Made by a program: the position numbers and the translations under genes. Shown piece after piece: positions 39,682 through 50,216 of a DNA stretch of 64,000 bases. Below the pieces are notes generated by a model, which had not been told where the DNA came from, searched no databases, and saw nothing but the letters and a program-made list of their open reading frames with translations. The stretch comes from Zwartia panacis (GTDB taxonomy: Bacteria > Pseudomonadota > Gammaproteobacteria > Burkholderiales > Burkholderiaceae_B), in contig NZ_JAUHHF010000004.1 in the NCBI RefSeq assembly GCF_030410395.1, forward strand, positions 124,001 through 188,000. Direction: 5' to 3'. The stretch's first letter is position 1. Every line of letters begins with the position of its first letter.

Positions 39682-40602
39682 ATGCAACTCATCATTCCAG
39701 GTTCTCTCCCACCTTCATCCGTTGCGGCGGATCTTATTGCCCATGTTCAAGAAAAATGTCCGGCTTTGGTTAGACGCTTGTCCACTCTTGCCGCAAAAGA
39801 AATAGACTGTCCCCCTGAAAGCTACGGGTGCACTCCCTTGGAGTATTTACAACTTTCCGATAACGGTTTTACCGGACAGGATGGACACACTTTTGGCGCC
39901 GGTCTTGGCCCTCTGAGGGCAGGGATAATAGTAGGTGATGAAGCCGTCTGGATCGCAGACATGTCCTCCGTTTCAATTGGGCGGGATGGCGCGACATTGA
40001 AGCCGTCCGAATTACTGGAACTGAACCATGAGCATGCAGAGGCGCTCTACGATTCAGTGAAACCTCTATGGGAGGAGCGAGGCATCTCTGCTCTGCCCAT
40101 CGATTTAGGCCGTTGGCGAGTATGGTTACCTGGATCCGTGCGACTGAACTCCATTTCGCCTGCGGCCGTTTCTTCTCTGGAGGTCTCGGACTGGTGGCCC
40201 CAAGATGATTCAACGACTGTTTGGCGCAAGTTGCTCAATGAAATCCAAATGATTTGGCACTCTCATCCAGTGAACGAGCAAAGAGCCCTGAAAGGCCTTG
40301 AACCCGTCAATAGCCTTTGGCTTTATGGCGGTGCCTGTGGGTGGAAGCCCTTAAACAAAGCTTCAGATTCTCTTTATTTAAATGATTTAACAAAGAGTTT
40401 TTTAGTAAACGATTGGGCAAGCTGGATTGAACAACTTCCGACGCTGTCCAAACAATTGAGCCTTTTACCTGAAGGCCTCGATATCACACTTGTGGGACAG
40501 CGCAGAATCGTCAAGCTCAGCCCTCCTCAACAATCCTGGTGGCAACGCGCACTGCCCCGCCGCCCTCAAAACTGGACTGCATGGTGGACACGCCCAAATT
40601 AA
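39682..40602 (+). CDS. Conserved hypothetical protein, RpfE-like
   Basis: A 306-residue cytoplasmic protein conserved ahead of recJ in many betaproteobacteria and variously annotated as RpfE-type regulator or, probably wrongly, phosphoglycerate mutase. The recognisable part is PVNSLWLYGGACGWKPL near residue 210, like the NSLWxWGGG motif of that family, and PPESYGCTPLEYLQL near the N terminus. No catalytic function can be read. It overlaps recJ by 22 bp, so the pair is translationally linked. Confidence 0.7.
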   Translation: MQLIIPGSLPPSSVAADLIAHVQEKCPALVRRLSTLAAKEIDCPPESYGCTPLEYLQLSDNGFTGQDGHTFGAGLGPLRAGIIVGDEAVWIADMSSVSIGRDGATLKPSELLELNHEHAEALYDSVKPLWEERGISALPIDLGRWRVWLPGSVRLNSISPAAVSSLEVSDWWPQDDSTTVWRKLLNEIQMIWHSHPVNEQRALKGLEPVNSLWLYGGACGWKPLNKASDSLYLNDLTKSFLVNDWASWIEQLPTLSKQLSLLPEGLDITLVGQRRIVKLSPPQQSWWQRALPRRPQNWTAWWTRPN

Positions 40603-42293
40603 TCATTCGACCGTCTGATCCCCAGACCACTCAACGACTTCAAAATGCAGGGATTCATCCGCTGCTGGCTCGTCTTTGGTCAGCCAGAGGGGTTCAGCGC
40701 CAGGAAGATGTGCAGCTGGACTGGCCAGCAATGCTTGCCCCGAAAATGCTGACGCAAGCTGAATACGCCGCGCAATTACTGGCGGATGCCATCAAAGCAG
40801 GCAAAAGAATGCTGATCGTCGCCGATTATGACTGCGATGGCGCAACAGCCTGCGCAGTCGGTATGCGGGCATTGACAGAAATGGGCGCACGCGTTGACTT
40901 CCTCGTTCCGAATCGTTTTGAAACAGGATATGGTCTGTCCCCCGCCGTCGTTGAGCTTGCATGTCAACATGCCTCAGGACGCCCAGACATCCTGATTACC
41001 GTGGATAACGGCATTGCGAGTGTTGAGGGCGTGGCTGCGGCAAACGCAGCAGGAATGGGCGTCATTGTGACTGATCACCATTTGCCGGGTGATCGATTGC
41101 CCGAAGCCCTCGCAATCGTCAATCCAAACCAGCCTCACTGTGGTTTCCCTTCGAAAAATCTTGCAGGTGTAGGCGTCATTTTTTATCTCATGCTAGCCCT
41201 GAGGGCGGAACTTCGAAACCGAGGTCATTTTCCCCCCAATGGTGGTCCCAGACTCGACGCTCTCGCGGATTTGGTTGCTCTGGGTACGGTGGCCGATGTC
41301 GTCAAACTTGACGCCAACAACCGGCTGCTTGTGACGCGGGGACTTGAGCGCATGCGAAGAGGCCTGATGCAACCTGGTATCCGGGCATTATTCGCAGTTG
41401 CCTCCAGGGATCCACAAGCAGCCAGTGCCTTTGATCTAGGTTTCGCGATAGGTCCCCGCATCAACGCGGCTGGTCGCCTGGCCGACATGGGACTTGGCAT
41501 ACGTTGCCTCATCACGAATGATGACATGCAGGCTTTATCCCTCGCGCGCGAGCTCGACACCATCAATCGAGAGCGCAGACAAATTGAAAACATCATGAAG
41601 GAACAAGCCCTTGCGGCCACAGATTCTGTTCAGACCGGCAGACTGGGCGCCTCGGTTTGCGTATTTCATCCCGATTGGCATCAAGGCGTTGTGGGTCTCG
41701 TGGCCTCACGTCTAAAGGAAAAGTTTTTCCGTCCGACTTTGGCGTTTGCACCAGCAGGCGATGATGAATTGCGGGGTTCAGGACGATCTATCCCGGATGT
41801 GCATTTACGAGACGTACTTGATCTGGTCTCGAAAAGACACCCTGGCTTGATTCGCAAGTTTGGTGGCCATGCCATGGCGGCTGGATTGACTCTGGGTAGA
41901 GACGATTTCGATCGTTTTGCGCCTGCTTTTGATCTGGCCGTCATCGAATTAACGGGGCGGTCTAGCTTCGAACCTGTCATCGAGACAGATGGCTCTCTTG
42001 AGGAGGGTTATGCGAATGCCCAAGTGGCCAATATCCTTGAGCAGCAGGTGTGGGGAGCGGGATTTGCAGCCCCTCTGTTTTTAGACGAATTTCATATCCG
42101 TAGTCAGAAACTTGTCGGAGAGAAACACCTCAAGCTATCTGTACAACGTGGCCATCAAAGATTTGACGCCATCTGGTTTAATCACACGGACAGACTCCCT
42201 GAATTTGTCAAAATGGCATACAAACTAGACCAAAACGTCTGGAATGGCGTGATTTCAGTTCAGCTCATCGTGGAATACGCTGAAGCAGCCTGA
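40581..42293 (+). CDS. recJ: Single-stranded-DNA-specific exonuclease RecJ
   Basis: RecJ degrades ssDNA 5'-3' in recombination, base-excision and mismatch repair. The 570-residue product has DHH-phosphoesterase motifs ADYDCDGATA, TVDNGIAS, VTDHHLPGD and GVIFYLMLALRAEL, the DHHA1 domain (FGGHAMAAGLTL) and the C-terminal OB-fold. Start ATG 40581 is within the end of the preceding gene; the frame could open at 40539 but family members start near VDTPKLIIRP. Confidence 0.93.
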   Translation: MVDTPKLIIRPSDPQTTQRLQNAGIHPLLARLWSARGVQRQEDVQLDWPAMLAPKMLTQAEYAAQLLADAIKAGKRMLIVADYDCDGATACAVGMRALTEMGARVDFLVPNRFETGYGLSPAVVELACQHASGRPDILITVDNGIASVEGVAAANAAGMGVIVTDHHLPGDRLPEALAIVNPNQPHCGFPSKNLAGVGVIFYLMLALRAELRNRGHFPPNGGPRLDALADLVALGTVADVVKLDANNRLLVTRGLERMRRGLMQPGIRALFAVASRDPQAASAFDLGFAIGPRINAAGRLADMGLGIRCLITNDDMQALSLARELDTINRERRQIENIMKEQALAATDSVQTGRLGASVCVFHPDWHQGVVGLVASRLKEKFFRPTLAFAPAGDDELRGSGRSIPDVHLRDVLDLVSKRHPGLIRKFGGHAMAAGLTLGRDDFDRFAPAFDLAVIELTGRSSFEPVIETDGSLEEGYANAQVANILEQQVWGAGFAAPLFLDEFHIRSQKLVGEKHLKLSVQRGHQRFDAIWFNHTDRLPEFVKMAYKLDQNVWNGVISVQLIVEYAEAA

Positions 42294-42374
42294 CATCGAT
42301 TAAAAATGAAGCAAAAGTAAGACTCCGTTAAACTACGGGGTTACACCTATTTATAGAGCGGAAATCAAAAAAAC

Positions 42375-43479
42375 ATGGACGCAGAACGTCAAAATCAAAT
42401 TTCTTCACGCCTTTTAGATTACGCCGCGCGTGAGGCAGCACTTCGGGGGTATCTTTGACTACGACGTCAAAGCCGAACGACTCCATGTCGTTAATGCCGA
42501 ACTGGAAGATCCAAACGTCTGGAATGATCCCAAGCGCGCCCAAGACTTGGGTCGCGAGAAAAAAAGCATTGAAGATGTCGTTGTCACACTGACTTCACTC
42601 GCACAGTCGATTACTGACTCTCTGGAGCTATTTGAATTAGCAGCCTCCGATAATGACGATGCGACACTCGAAGCCATTGAAAAAGATGCTGAACAATTTC
42701 AGGCCACACTCGAAGGCATGGAATTCAGGCGAATGTTTTCCAATCCCGCCGATCCACTGAACTGCTTTTTAGACATTCAGGCAGGAGCCGGTGGAACCGA
42801 GGCACAAGATTGGGCATCGATGCTATTGCGGCAATATCTTCGATACGCCGAACGCAAAGGTTTTAAAACAGAACTGCTCGAAGAATCCGAGGGTGAAGTC
42901 GCAGGCATCAAATCTGCCACCATTAAAATTGAAGGTGAATATGCCTTCGGATTTTTACGTACCGAAAGTGGTGTTCACCGACTCGTACGCAAAAGCCCCT
43001 TCGACTCCTCGGGAGGACGCCATACCTCTTTTGCGAGTGTCTTTGTATATCCCGAAGTCGATGATTCGATCGAAATTGATATCAATCCGGCTGATTTGCG
43101 CATTGACACATATCGCGCGAGTGGCGCGGGTGGTCAGCACATCAACAAAACCGATTCGGCTGTTCGTATTACACACATTCCGACAAACATTGTCGTGCAA
43201 TGTCAAAATGACCGCTCTCAACACCGAAACCGCGCCGAAGCCATGCAAATGCTGAAATCGAGACTCTATGAACTCGAGATGCGCAATCGCATGGCTGAAC
43301 AGCAAAAAATGGAAGATGCGAAAACAGATGTTGGTTGGGGACATCAGATCAGATCCTACGTGCTGGATCAAAGTCGAATTAAAGACTTGCGCACCAACGT
43401 CGAGATTTCCAACACGCAAAAGGTGCTGGATGGAGATCTGGATCCATTTATCCAGGCGAGTCTGAAGCAAGGAGTATAA
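42375..43479 (+). CDS. prfB: Peptide chain release factor 2, with programmed +1 frameshift
   Basis: RF2 recognises UGA and UAA. Translation starts at ATG 42375, reads 27 codons to CTT (42453-42455), meets an in-frame TGA (42456-42458) and must shift +1 to continue at GAC (42457), giving 367 residues in total. Motifs: the codon-recognition SPF in [13 protein letters not shown] and the peptidyl hydrolysis GGQ in [15 protein letters not shown]. The coding sequence is therefore join(42375..42455,42457..43479). Together with the SDR and lysS genes downstream (2-bp gaps) it forms a compact operon. Confidence 0.96.
42445..42458 (+). other. prfB programmed frameshift site
   Basis: The internal Shine-Dalgarno-like GGGGG (42445-42449), the TAT spacer codon and the slippery CTT TGA C form the classic RF2 autoregulatory site: low RF2 makes the ribosome pause at TGA and shift +1. 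Confidence 0.95.
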
Positions 43480-43481
43480 AT

Positions 43482-44228
43482 ATGAAAAAGCTGACTATTC
43501 TGACGGGTACGACTCGCGGTCTGGGCGCTGCGATGGCCGAGCAACTCGCCGCAGGTGGTGAACATCTTGTGACTCTGTCGCGAAAAGCCTCTCCGAATTT
43601 AATTGAGATTGCCAAATCGCATGGCACAGCATTGACACAAATCGAAGTCGATCTCTCGAATAGCGAAGCGGTCAAAAATGCTGCCTCACAGCTCTTACCG
43701 CTGTTCGCTGGTTACTCACACATACGCTTTATTCACAATGCCGGCACTGTGACGCCAATCGCGCAGACTCCAAACTTGACAAATCTTGAGGCGATTAACG
43801 ATGCCTTCCATGTCAACATCACCTCAGCCATTTTTCTCACGGCGCATGTCCTGAACAGCGCGACACAGGCAACCGATCGCAGAGTCATGCTTATTTCCTC
43901 AGGAGCGGGACGAAATGTGAGCTCAGGCTGGGCGGTTTATTGTGCGACCAAAGCCGCTATGGACAGGTTTGCAGAGGCTGCGCAGCTTGACATGGGAGAT
44001 CGTGCTCGAGTTGTTTCCATGGCGCCAGGGGTCATTGACACACCGATGCAAGAAACTATTCGGGCAACCTCTAAAAACGATCTTCCCTCGCTCGATCGGT
44101 TTATCGGCTTCAAGGAAAACAAGCAACTTGCTGATCCCGCTACGGTCGCTCAACGTCTGCTGAAGATTCTCGAAAGCGAAGCCTTTGGTACCAAAACAAT
44201 CGACGATATCCGTCAACACAACGCCTGA
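43482..44228 (+). CDS. Short-chain dehydrogenase/reductase
   Basis: The 248-residue classical SDR has the cofactor motif [12 protein letters not shown] (TGxxxGxG), NAG in IHNAGT, catalytic Ser in LISSGAG and YCATKAA (Tyr-x3-Lys), then [10 protein letters not shown]. It resembles sepiapterin/benzil-reductase-like SDRs, probably NADPH dependent; substrate unknown. It lies between prfB and lysS with 2-bp gaps on each side, so it is cotranscribed with translation genes. Confidence 0.85.
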   Translation: MKKLTILTGTTRGLGAAMAEQLAAGGEHLVTLSRKASPNLIEIAKSHGTALTQIEVDLSNSEAVKNAASQLLPLFAGYSHIRFIHNAGTVTPIAQTPNLTNLEAINDAFHVNITSAIFLTAHVLNSATQATDRRVMLISSGAGRNVSSGWAVYCATKAAMDRFAEAAQLDMGDRARVVSMAPGVIDTPMQETIRATSKNDLPSLDRFIGFKENKQLADPATVAQRLLKILESEAFGTKTIDDIRQHNA

Positions 44229-44230
44229 TC

Positions 44231-45745
44231 ATGACTGACTCGAATACTCCCCAGCACGATGAAAACCACCTGATCGCAGAACGACGGGCCAAACTGACCG
44301 GTCTGCGCTCCAATGGTGTCGCCTTTCCAAATGATTTTGTCCCGACACACCGTGCGGATAAATTGCATACAGAGTTTGGCGAACAAGATCAGGCAACACT
44401 GGCTGCCGCCGCGCACCCCGCGTCTGTTGCCGGACGCATGATGCTCAAAAGAGTCATGGGTAAAGCCAGCTTTGCGACACTTCAAGATAGCACTGGACGT
44501 ATACAGATCTATCTCGAACGGGGCAGTCTCGGGGAGGATCTTTACGATTCTTTTAAGCAGTGGGACATTGGCGACATCATTGCCATCACAGGCCACATCT
44601 TCAAAACGAACAAAGGCGAATTATCCATCCACGCCACGCAAGCGCGTGTACTGGCGAAGTCTCTCCGCCCTCTTCCCGACAAGTTTCATGGTGTTTCCGA
44701 TCAAGAGCTTCGTTATCGTCAAAGATACGTTGATCTCATCATGACCGAACAGACGCGTGAGACGTTTATCGCTCGAAGCAAAGCGATCAGTGCAATCCGT
44801 CAAACGATGGTGGATGCTGGTTTTCTGGAAGTCGAAACACCCATGCTCCACGGTATTCCTGGCGGAGCTGCAGCCAAGCCTTTTGTCACGCATCACAACG
44901 CGCTCGATATGGAGATGTTTTTACGCATTGCACCCGAGCTTTATCTCAAGCGTTTGATCGTAGGCGGTTTTGAGCGTGTATTTGAAATTAACCGTAACTT
45001 TCGAAACGAAGGCGTCAGTCCACGTCATAACCCCGAATTTACGATGATGGAATTCTATGCAGCCTATACAAACTATCAATGGCTCATGGACTTCACGGAA
45101 CAAATCATTCGCGCTGCGGCGATACAGGCATGTGGAACAGCAACGCTGACCTATCAAGGTCGTGAGCTTGATTTATCCAAGCCCTTTCATCGTCTGACAA
45201 TCGTCGAGGCAATCCTCGCACATGTTCCAGAGTTTTCGGAAAATCAGCTTTCTGATATCGAGTTCGTTAAAAATCAACTCAAAAAGCGCGGCGTGGATGT
45301 GAACGCTCCAAATCTGGCTCATGCAGGCATTGGGGCACTTCAGCTTGCTCTTTTCGAAGAGACTGCGGAGTCACAGCTTTGGCATCCAACTTACATTGTC
45401 GACTATCCTATCGAAGTCTCTCCTCTTGCCCGCGAATCGGATACTCGCCCTGGCATTACAGAACGCTATGAGCTTTTTATTACAGGAAGAGAAATCGCCA
45501 ACGGTTTTTCGGAGCTGAACGACCCTGAAGATCAGGCAGCGCGTTTTCACGCGCAGGTCAAAGCAAAAGACGCTGGCGACGAAGAAGCGATGTTCTATGA
45601 TGCGGATTACATCCGTGCACTGGAATATGGAATGCCACCGACAGGCGGATGTGGAATCGGTATCGACCGGTTAGTGATGCTGCTGACAGACAGCCCGAGC
45701 ATTCGGGATGTCATTCTGTTTCCACATTTACGTAAAGAAGATTAA
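44231..45745 (+). CDS. lysS: Lysyl-tRNA synthetase, class II
   Basis: The 504-residue enzyme has an N-terminal OB-fold anticodon-binding domain ([22 protein letters not shown] and IYLERG) and the class II catalytic core: motif 1 around [21 protein letters not shown], motif 2 [20 protein letters not shown], motif 3 [16 protein letters not shown]. prfB-lysS adjacency is also seen in E. coli. It converges on the hyi gene. Confidence 0.96.
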   Translation: MTDSNTPQHDENHLIAERRAKLTGLRSNGVAFPNDFVPTHRADKLHTEFGEQDQATLAAAAHPASVAGRMMLKRVMGKASFATLQDSTGRIQIYLERGSLGEDLYDSFKQWDIGDIIAITGHIFKTNKGELSIHATQARVLAKSLRPLPDKFHGVSDQELRYRQRYVDLIMTEQTRETFIARSKAISAIRQTMVDAGFLEVETPMLHGIPGGAAAKPFVTHHNALDMEMFLRIAPELYLKRLIVGGFERVFEINRNFRNEGVSPRHNPEFTMMEFYAAYTNYQWLMDFTEQIIRAAAIQACGTATLTYQGRELDLSKPFHRLTIVEAILAHVPEFSENQLSDIEFVKNQLKKRGVDVNAPNLAHAGIGALQLALFEETAESQLWHPTYIVDYPIEVSPLARESDTRPGITERYELFITGREIANGFSELNDPEDQAARFHAQVKAKDAGDEEAMFYDADYIRALEYGMPPTGGCGIGIDRLVMLLTDSPSIRDVILFPHLRKED

Positions 45746-45764
45746 CGTTGTCTGTCTGATCCAG

Positions 45765-46550
45765 TTAGAAACATTCAGGCAAATAAGCCGTACGCCACGC
45801 GAGACCGGTTTCAACGCTTTCGCGTGGTTTGTATTCACACCCTATCCAGCCTTGATAACCCAAGCTGTCGATATGTTTGAAAACAGCTGAATAAGCGACT
45901 TCTCCCTCATCCGGTTCAGCACGGCTGGGTACAGCTGCAATCTGAATGTGCCCAATATGAGGAAAATATTTGGTTAGCTTGGTGAGGATATCCCCTTCGG
46001 CTACGCCAACATGATAGACGTCAAACATGAGCTTGATATTATCTCGCTCACATTTTTCACGTATAGCGTTCGACTCCGCTTGAGTAGAATAGAAATATCC
46101 AGGCTTGTCGCGTTGATTGATGGCCTCAAGCAAAATAGTGACACTTTGCTCAGCCGCCAGATCTGCCGCCCACTTTAGATTTTTGACTAAAGTTTGTGTC
46201 GCCTGCCCATGCGCATGTGGATCGATGATTCCAGGCAACACATGGATGGCGGAGCCGCCTGCCTCTAAACACCATTGAAGCGACATTTCAAAAGATTTTT
46301 GAAATTCGACTTCGCGACCCGATAAAGCAGCCAAACCGGACTCACCCTTTGATCCATCCCCAATCGGTGCATTGATACCAAGCAGTTTGACTCCAAGACG
46401 CTGACAGGCCTCGCGTACCTGAGAGGCCTCTGTATCGTAGGGCCAGTGCAATTCAATGGCACGAAAATCATTGGCTGCAGCCCGCTCGATGCGTTCAAGC
46501 AACGGCAATTGAGACCACAAAAAACCAAGGTTCGCTGAAAATCGTACCAT
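45765..46550 (-). CDS. hyi: Hydroxypyruvate isomerase-family protein
   Basis: Hyi interconverts hydroxypyruvate and tartronate semialdehyde. The 261-residue TIM-barrel protein starts MVRFSANLGFLWSQLPLLERI and has ILLEAINQRDKPGYFYSTQAE, FDVYHVGVAEGDI, GHIQIAAVPSRAEPDEGEV and GCEYKPRESVETGLAW, matching Hyi/OtnI. Some members isomerise 2-oxo-tetronate, so substrate is provisional. GGAG lies just before ATG 46550. It follows the HpaI aldolase gene by 16 bp. Confidence 0.88.
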   Translation of the reverse strand: MVRFSANLGFLWSQLPLLERIERAAANDFRAIELHWPYDTEASQVREACQRLGVKLLGINAPIGDGSKGESGLAALSGREVEFQKSFEMSLQWCLEAGGSAIHVLPGIIDPHAHGQATQTLVKNLKWAADLAAEQSVTILLEAINQRDKPGYFYSTQAESNAIREKCERDNIKLMFDVYHVGVAEGDILTKLTKYFPHIGHIQIAAVPSRAEPDEGEVAYSAVFKHIDSLGYQGWIGCEYKPRESVETGLAWRTAYLPECF

Positions 46551-46566
46551 TGGATCTCCGAAATGA

Positions 46567-47358
46567 TTAATAACCAGTTTTAGAGGGTGCGGAAGTTTGC
46601 GCCCCACGCGCGGTTGACACAGCAGCTTTGGCAGCATTTGCCATCAGTGCGGCCTCATTGCCCGGAGTGACCATCTGGAAGCCTTGCTTAATCCGCATGG
46701 CAGCGGCCTCACCAGATGAACAAAAAATCCCGGCTATTTTTCCATGTGCGATAGCACGCGCACGAATATGCTCAACCGCTTTCATGACGACTGGATCGTC
46801 AGATTCAGATTTTGGAACGCTACCCAGTGCAAGTGCAAGATCATTTGGACCGATATAGATACCATCTAGGCCATCAATCTCGAGAATCTTGTCTAAATTA
46901 TCCAATCCAGCTTGTGTTTCAATCATTCCAAGCGTAAGAATTTCTTTATCAGCTTGAGGATAATAGTCTGCACCGCCATACAAAAATCCTCGAGCTGGCC
47001 CAAAGGAGCGCTGTCCATGGGGAGGATAACGGCAAGAGGAAACGAAACTAGCCGCATCGTCAACGGTTGAAATCATCGGGCAGATGATGCCATAGGCGCC
47101 GCTGTCCAAAAGACGCATGATTTGCGCTGGATCATTCCACGGTACTCGGGCCAAAGGAATCGCAGGGGTCGATGACAAAGCCTGAAACATGGAAAGCGCC
47201 GCATCGATTCCGATCATGCCATGCTGAAGATCAACGGTCACGGAGTCAAAACCCTGGTGACCAATTACCTCTGCTGAGTAGGAAGAAGGAATGGCAAGCC
47301 AACCATTGATCACTGGCTGACCAGAAGAAATTTTCTGACGAATGCTGTTGGGTCTCAT
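46567..47358 (-). CDS. HpcH/HpaI-family class II pyruvate aldolase
   Basis: The 263-residue protein has the HpcH/HpaI pattern: VINGWLAIPSSYSAEVIGHQGFDSVTVDLQHG, ARVPWNDPAQIMRLLDSGAYGIICPM, GMIETQAGLDNLDKIL and DGIYIGPNDLALALG. Such enzymes cleave 4-hydroxy-2-oxoacids to pyruvate plus an aldehyde using a divalent metal. With hyi it makes a small catabolic pair, perhaps for sugar acids. GGAGA lies 5 nt before the ATG. Confidence 0.87.
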   Translation of the reverse strand: MRPNSIRQKISSGQPVINGWLAIPSSYSAEVIGHQGFDSVTVDLQHGMIGIDAALSMFQALSSTPAIPLARVPWNDPAQIMRLLDSGAYGIICPMISTVDDAASFVSSCRYPPHGQRSFGPARGFLYGGADYYPQADKEILTLGMIETQAGLDNLDKILEIDGLDGIYIGPNDLALALGSVPKSESDDPVVMKAVEHIRARAIAHGKIAGIFCSSGEAAAMRIKQGFQMVTPGNEAALMANAAKAAVSTARGAQTSAPSKTGY

Positions 47359-47415
47359 GAGTTCTCCACTATTATTGATGTGCGGGATACTTTACACGAT
47401 TGCCAACAGAATGTT

Positions 47416-47757
47416 TTAGTGATTTTCTTTTGCGTGATTAATGGTGTATCGCGGAATTTCAATTGTTAGGTCGGCATTCGCAACGCGTGCCTGGCAAGCG
47501 AGTCTAGAGGTAGTGGAAAGTCCCCATGCTCGATCAAGAAGATCTTCCTCTGAATCAGATGCTTCGGCCAGGGACTGGAAGCCTTCTTTGACCACAACAT
47601 GACAGGTCGTGCAGGCACATGAGAGCTCACAGGCATGCTCAAGCTCCACATGATTATCAAGAAGAACTCGACAAATAGACTCACCCGTTGGAGCGTTTTC
47701 GATCACCTTACCTTGGGGACAAACTTCCGGGTGTGGCAAAACAGTAATTTTGGGCAT
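47416..47757 (-). CDS. fdx: Isc-type [2Fe-2S] ferredoxin
   Basis: This 113-residue ferredoxin supplies electrons for Fe-S assembly. The cluster ligands are in CELSCACTTCHVV, plus a distal cysteine in SRLACQARV, as in adrenodoxin-type Fdx. It is the last gene of the isc operon, 9 bp after hscA. The iscX gene that commonly follows fdx is missing. Confidence 0.94.
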   Translation of the reverse strand: MPKITVLPHPEVCPQGKVIENAPTGESICRVLLDNHVELEHACELSCACTTCHVVVKEGFQSLAEASDSEEDLLDRAWGLSTTSRLACQARVANADLTIEIPRYTINHAKENH

Positions 47758-47766
47758 GAACGAATC

Positions 47767-49623
47767 CTATAAGTCCTCTAATGAACGACCAGTCAACGCA
47801 GCACGAATACTGCGATCCATACGTCGCGCCGCAAAATCGTCGGTCACCGCTGACAAAGCTTTAATTGCCGTACGGATTGACTCAACGTCTTCACCGGCGG
47901 CTGCACGCTGAGTCATCTGCAATTGTTGCTCGATACGCGTCTGCTCAGACGCGCTCAGTAAATCCGAATCTGCGGAAAGTGCGGCCGTCACAGACTCAAT
48001 TAATTGCTGCGCGTCCACTTGAGCCTCTCTGAGCATTCGCATTGTTGCGTCATGTCCAGCCTTGGACATGCCTTCGGAAAGCATGCGGGAAATCTCATCA
48101 TCATCCAAACCAAAGGATGGTTTGACAGTGACGGAGGCTTCCACACCGGAGCCAAGCTCCCGCGCAGATACACTCAGCAATCCGTCTGCATCCACCTGAA
48201 AGGTGACGCGTATACGCGCAGCGCCAGCCACCATGGCGGGAATCCCACGTAGCTCAAAACGGGCCAAAGACCGACAGTCCGAAACTAAATCTCGTTCGCC
48301 CTGCACAACATGAACAGCCAACGCTGTCTGACCGTCCTTGAAAGTTGTGAATTCTTGGGCTCGCGCAACAGGGATCGTACTGTTACGCGGGATGATGTGC
48401 TCGACCAGTCCACCCATGGTCTCTAAACCAAGTGTCAATGGCGTCACATCGAGAAGCAACCAGTCCTCCCCGGGATGACGATTGCCCGCTAAAAGATTTG
48501 CTTGGAGAGCCGCACCCAGAGCGACAACTTGATCCGGATCCAAATCCGTTAAAGGTTCAGTACCAAATGCCTCACCCACACGTCTTCGGATCACGGGCAT
48601 GCGTGTCGCACCTCCCACCATCACCACACCTTTAATATCAGAGGTGCTCAGCGAGGCATCCTTGAGCGCTTGTTGAGCGCATGAAAGCGTACGAGCAACG
48701 AGAGGCTCAGCAATGTGTTCAAAGGCATCACGGGAAAGTTGGAGAGAATACTGAGCGCCATTCAGGCTGACAGGCTCAATATGCTCTTGATGGTCAGTTA
48801 ATTTTTCGCGTAGCCGGCGCGCGGCACTCAGTAATATCCGACGCGATGGATGATCCAGATTATTCAGATGGTGTATGTGGACGAAGTGCTCAACGATCAA
48901 TCCGTCAAAGTCATCTCCCCCCAGTCGAGTATCGCCACCGGTGGCAATCACTTCAAACACACCACGGGAAAGCCTGAGCAATGAAATATCAAAAGTGCCT
49001 CCACCTAGATCATAGACCGCATATACACCTTCAGAACCATGATCAAGTCCGTAAGCAATGGCCGCAGCAGTCGGCTCATTCAACAAACGCAATACATTCA
49101 AACCCGCCAGGCGCGCTGCGTCTCGGGTTGCTTGACGTTGCGCGTCATCGAAGTAGGCGGGAACCGTAATGACTGCCCCAACCAGGTCATCACCCAGCGT
49201 TCCCTCAGCCAGTAATTTCAATTTTTCAAGGATCTTGGCGGCAACCTCGACGGGTGAAAGGGTGACATATTGAGTCTTCACTCTGACACTTTGACCATCC
49301 TCGATAAAATGATAAGGCATCCCAGACTCAAGCGCCTCATGATAGGATCGACCCATCAACCGCTTGATCGACACGAGGGTATCAAGAGGAAATGCATCTT
49401 GTTGCGCGAGTGCATCAAAACCGATTGCCGCTTGACCATCGGCCCCCACATAAACCGCGGAAGGCACGAGCGGACGACCCGACTCATCACCCAGCACTTC
49501 GGGAACACTGCTTCGGACAGCAGCGACCAATGAATGCGTCGTGCCTAAATCAATCCCAACCGCTAAACGACGCTGGTGTGGTGCTGGTGACTCACCAGGT
49601 TCAGAAATCTGCAATAACGCCAT
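47767..49623 (-). CDS. hscA: Hsp70-type chaperone HscA
   Basis: HscA, with HscB, helps transfer clusters from IscU. The 618-residue protein shows the Hsp70 signatures [30 protein letters not shown] and [17 protein letters not shown], and a substrate-binding domain with a short lid. Length equals E. coli HscA (616 aa), shorter than DnaK. It follows hscB by 45 bp. Confidence 0.95.
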   Translation of the reverse strand: MALLQISEPGESPAPHQRRLAVGIDLGTTHSLVAAVRSSVPEVLGDESGRPLVPSAVYVGADGQAAIGFDALAQQDAFPLDTLVSIKRLMGRSYHEALESGMPYHFIEDGQSVRVKTQYVTLSPVEVAAKILEKLKLLAEGTLGDDLVGAVITVPAYFDDAQRQATRDAARLAGLNVLRLLNEPTAAAIAYGLDHGSEGVYAVYDLGGGTFDISLLRLSRGVFEVIATGGDTRLGGDDFDGLIVEHFVHIHHLNNLDHPSRRILLSAARRLREKLTDHQEHIEPVSLNGAQYSLQLSRDAFEHIAEPLVARTLSCAQQALKDASLSTSDIKGVVMVGGATRMPVIRRRVGEAFGTEPLTDLDPDQVVALGAALQANLLAGNRHPGEDWLLLDVTPLTLGLETMGGLVEHIIPRNSTIPVARAQEFTTFKDGQTALAVHVVQGERDLVSDCRSLARFELRGIPAMVAGAARIRVTFQVDADGLLSVSARELGSGVEASVTVKPSFGLDDDEISRMLSEGMSKAGHDATMRMLREAQVDAQQLIESVTAALSADSDLLSASEQTRIEQQLQMTQRAAAGEDVESIRTAIKALSAVTDDFAARRMDRSIRAALTGRSLEDL

Positions 49624-49668
49624 ATGTTTGCTTCAATCGCACTCTGTGCAGCATAGAGACCGCAAGGT

Positions 49669-50211
49669 CTAATTAATTGCACGTAACTGCGCAATCAGCT
49701 TGTTTAAAAATAACCACTCGCGGACACGCGAAGCCGCCATATCGTAACGCTCTTGTTCCAAAAATTCACTGACAGCATTTGAAACTTCTTGCTCGGCCTC
49801 AATCAGCTCTTGATTGAGAGCTTGATATGCAGAGAGACGGGAGGATTGATCTTCGATCTCAAGCAAAGAATCAAGCTGCTCGTGCCAACTCATCTGTCTG
49901 AATAAAAAATCAGAAGACATTGCAGTGTTTGTTTCAGTTTGCAAATCAACACCCGCGAGTTCGCACAGATAGCGCGCTCGGGAAAGTGGATCTTTCAAAA
50001 TCCGATAAGCCTCATTTGCCTGAGAACTCCACTGCATAGCTACCCGTTTTTCAGCGGCAGAGCGTGTAGCGAAACGATCCGGGTGAACAGCCAAAGCCAC
50101 TTTCTTCCAAGACGACTCAAGCACTGTAGGATCAATGCTGAAACGCCTGGGGAGTCCCAGCAAAGTGAAATGATCCTGGGATGCAAGTGGACCTTGACTG
50201 AGCGTATCCAA
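49669..50211 (-). CDS. hscB: J-domain co-chaperone HscB
   Basis: HscB delivers IscU to HscA. The J domain (DHFTLLGLPRRFSIDP to NEAYRILKDPLSRARYLCEL) has HPD in ALAVHPDRFATRS, and the C-terminal helical domain binds IscU. The start is unclear: TTG 50211, just after the iscA stop, gives 180 residues; TTG 50241 overlaps iscA by 25 bp and gives 190. Neither has a good ribosome site, so translation is probably coupled to iscA. Confidence 0.9.
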   Translation of the reverse strand: MDTLSQGPLASQDHFTLLGLPRRFSIDPTVLESSWKKVALAVHPDRFATRSAAEKRVAMQWSSQANEAYRILKDPLSRARYLCELAGVDLQTETNTAMSSDFLFRQMSWHEQLDSLLEIEDQSSRLSAYQALNQELIEAEQEVSNAVSEFLEQERYDMAASRVREWLFLNKLIAQLRAIN

Positions 50212-50216
50212 GAGAT

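Noticed and set aside
42955-43470. 171-residue minus-strand ORF
   Set aside because: Lies wholly antisense to the well-supported prfB gene; a shadow frame.
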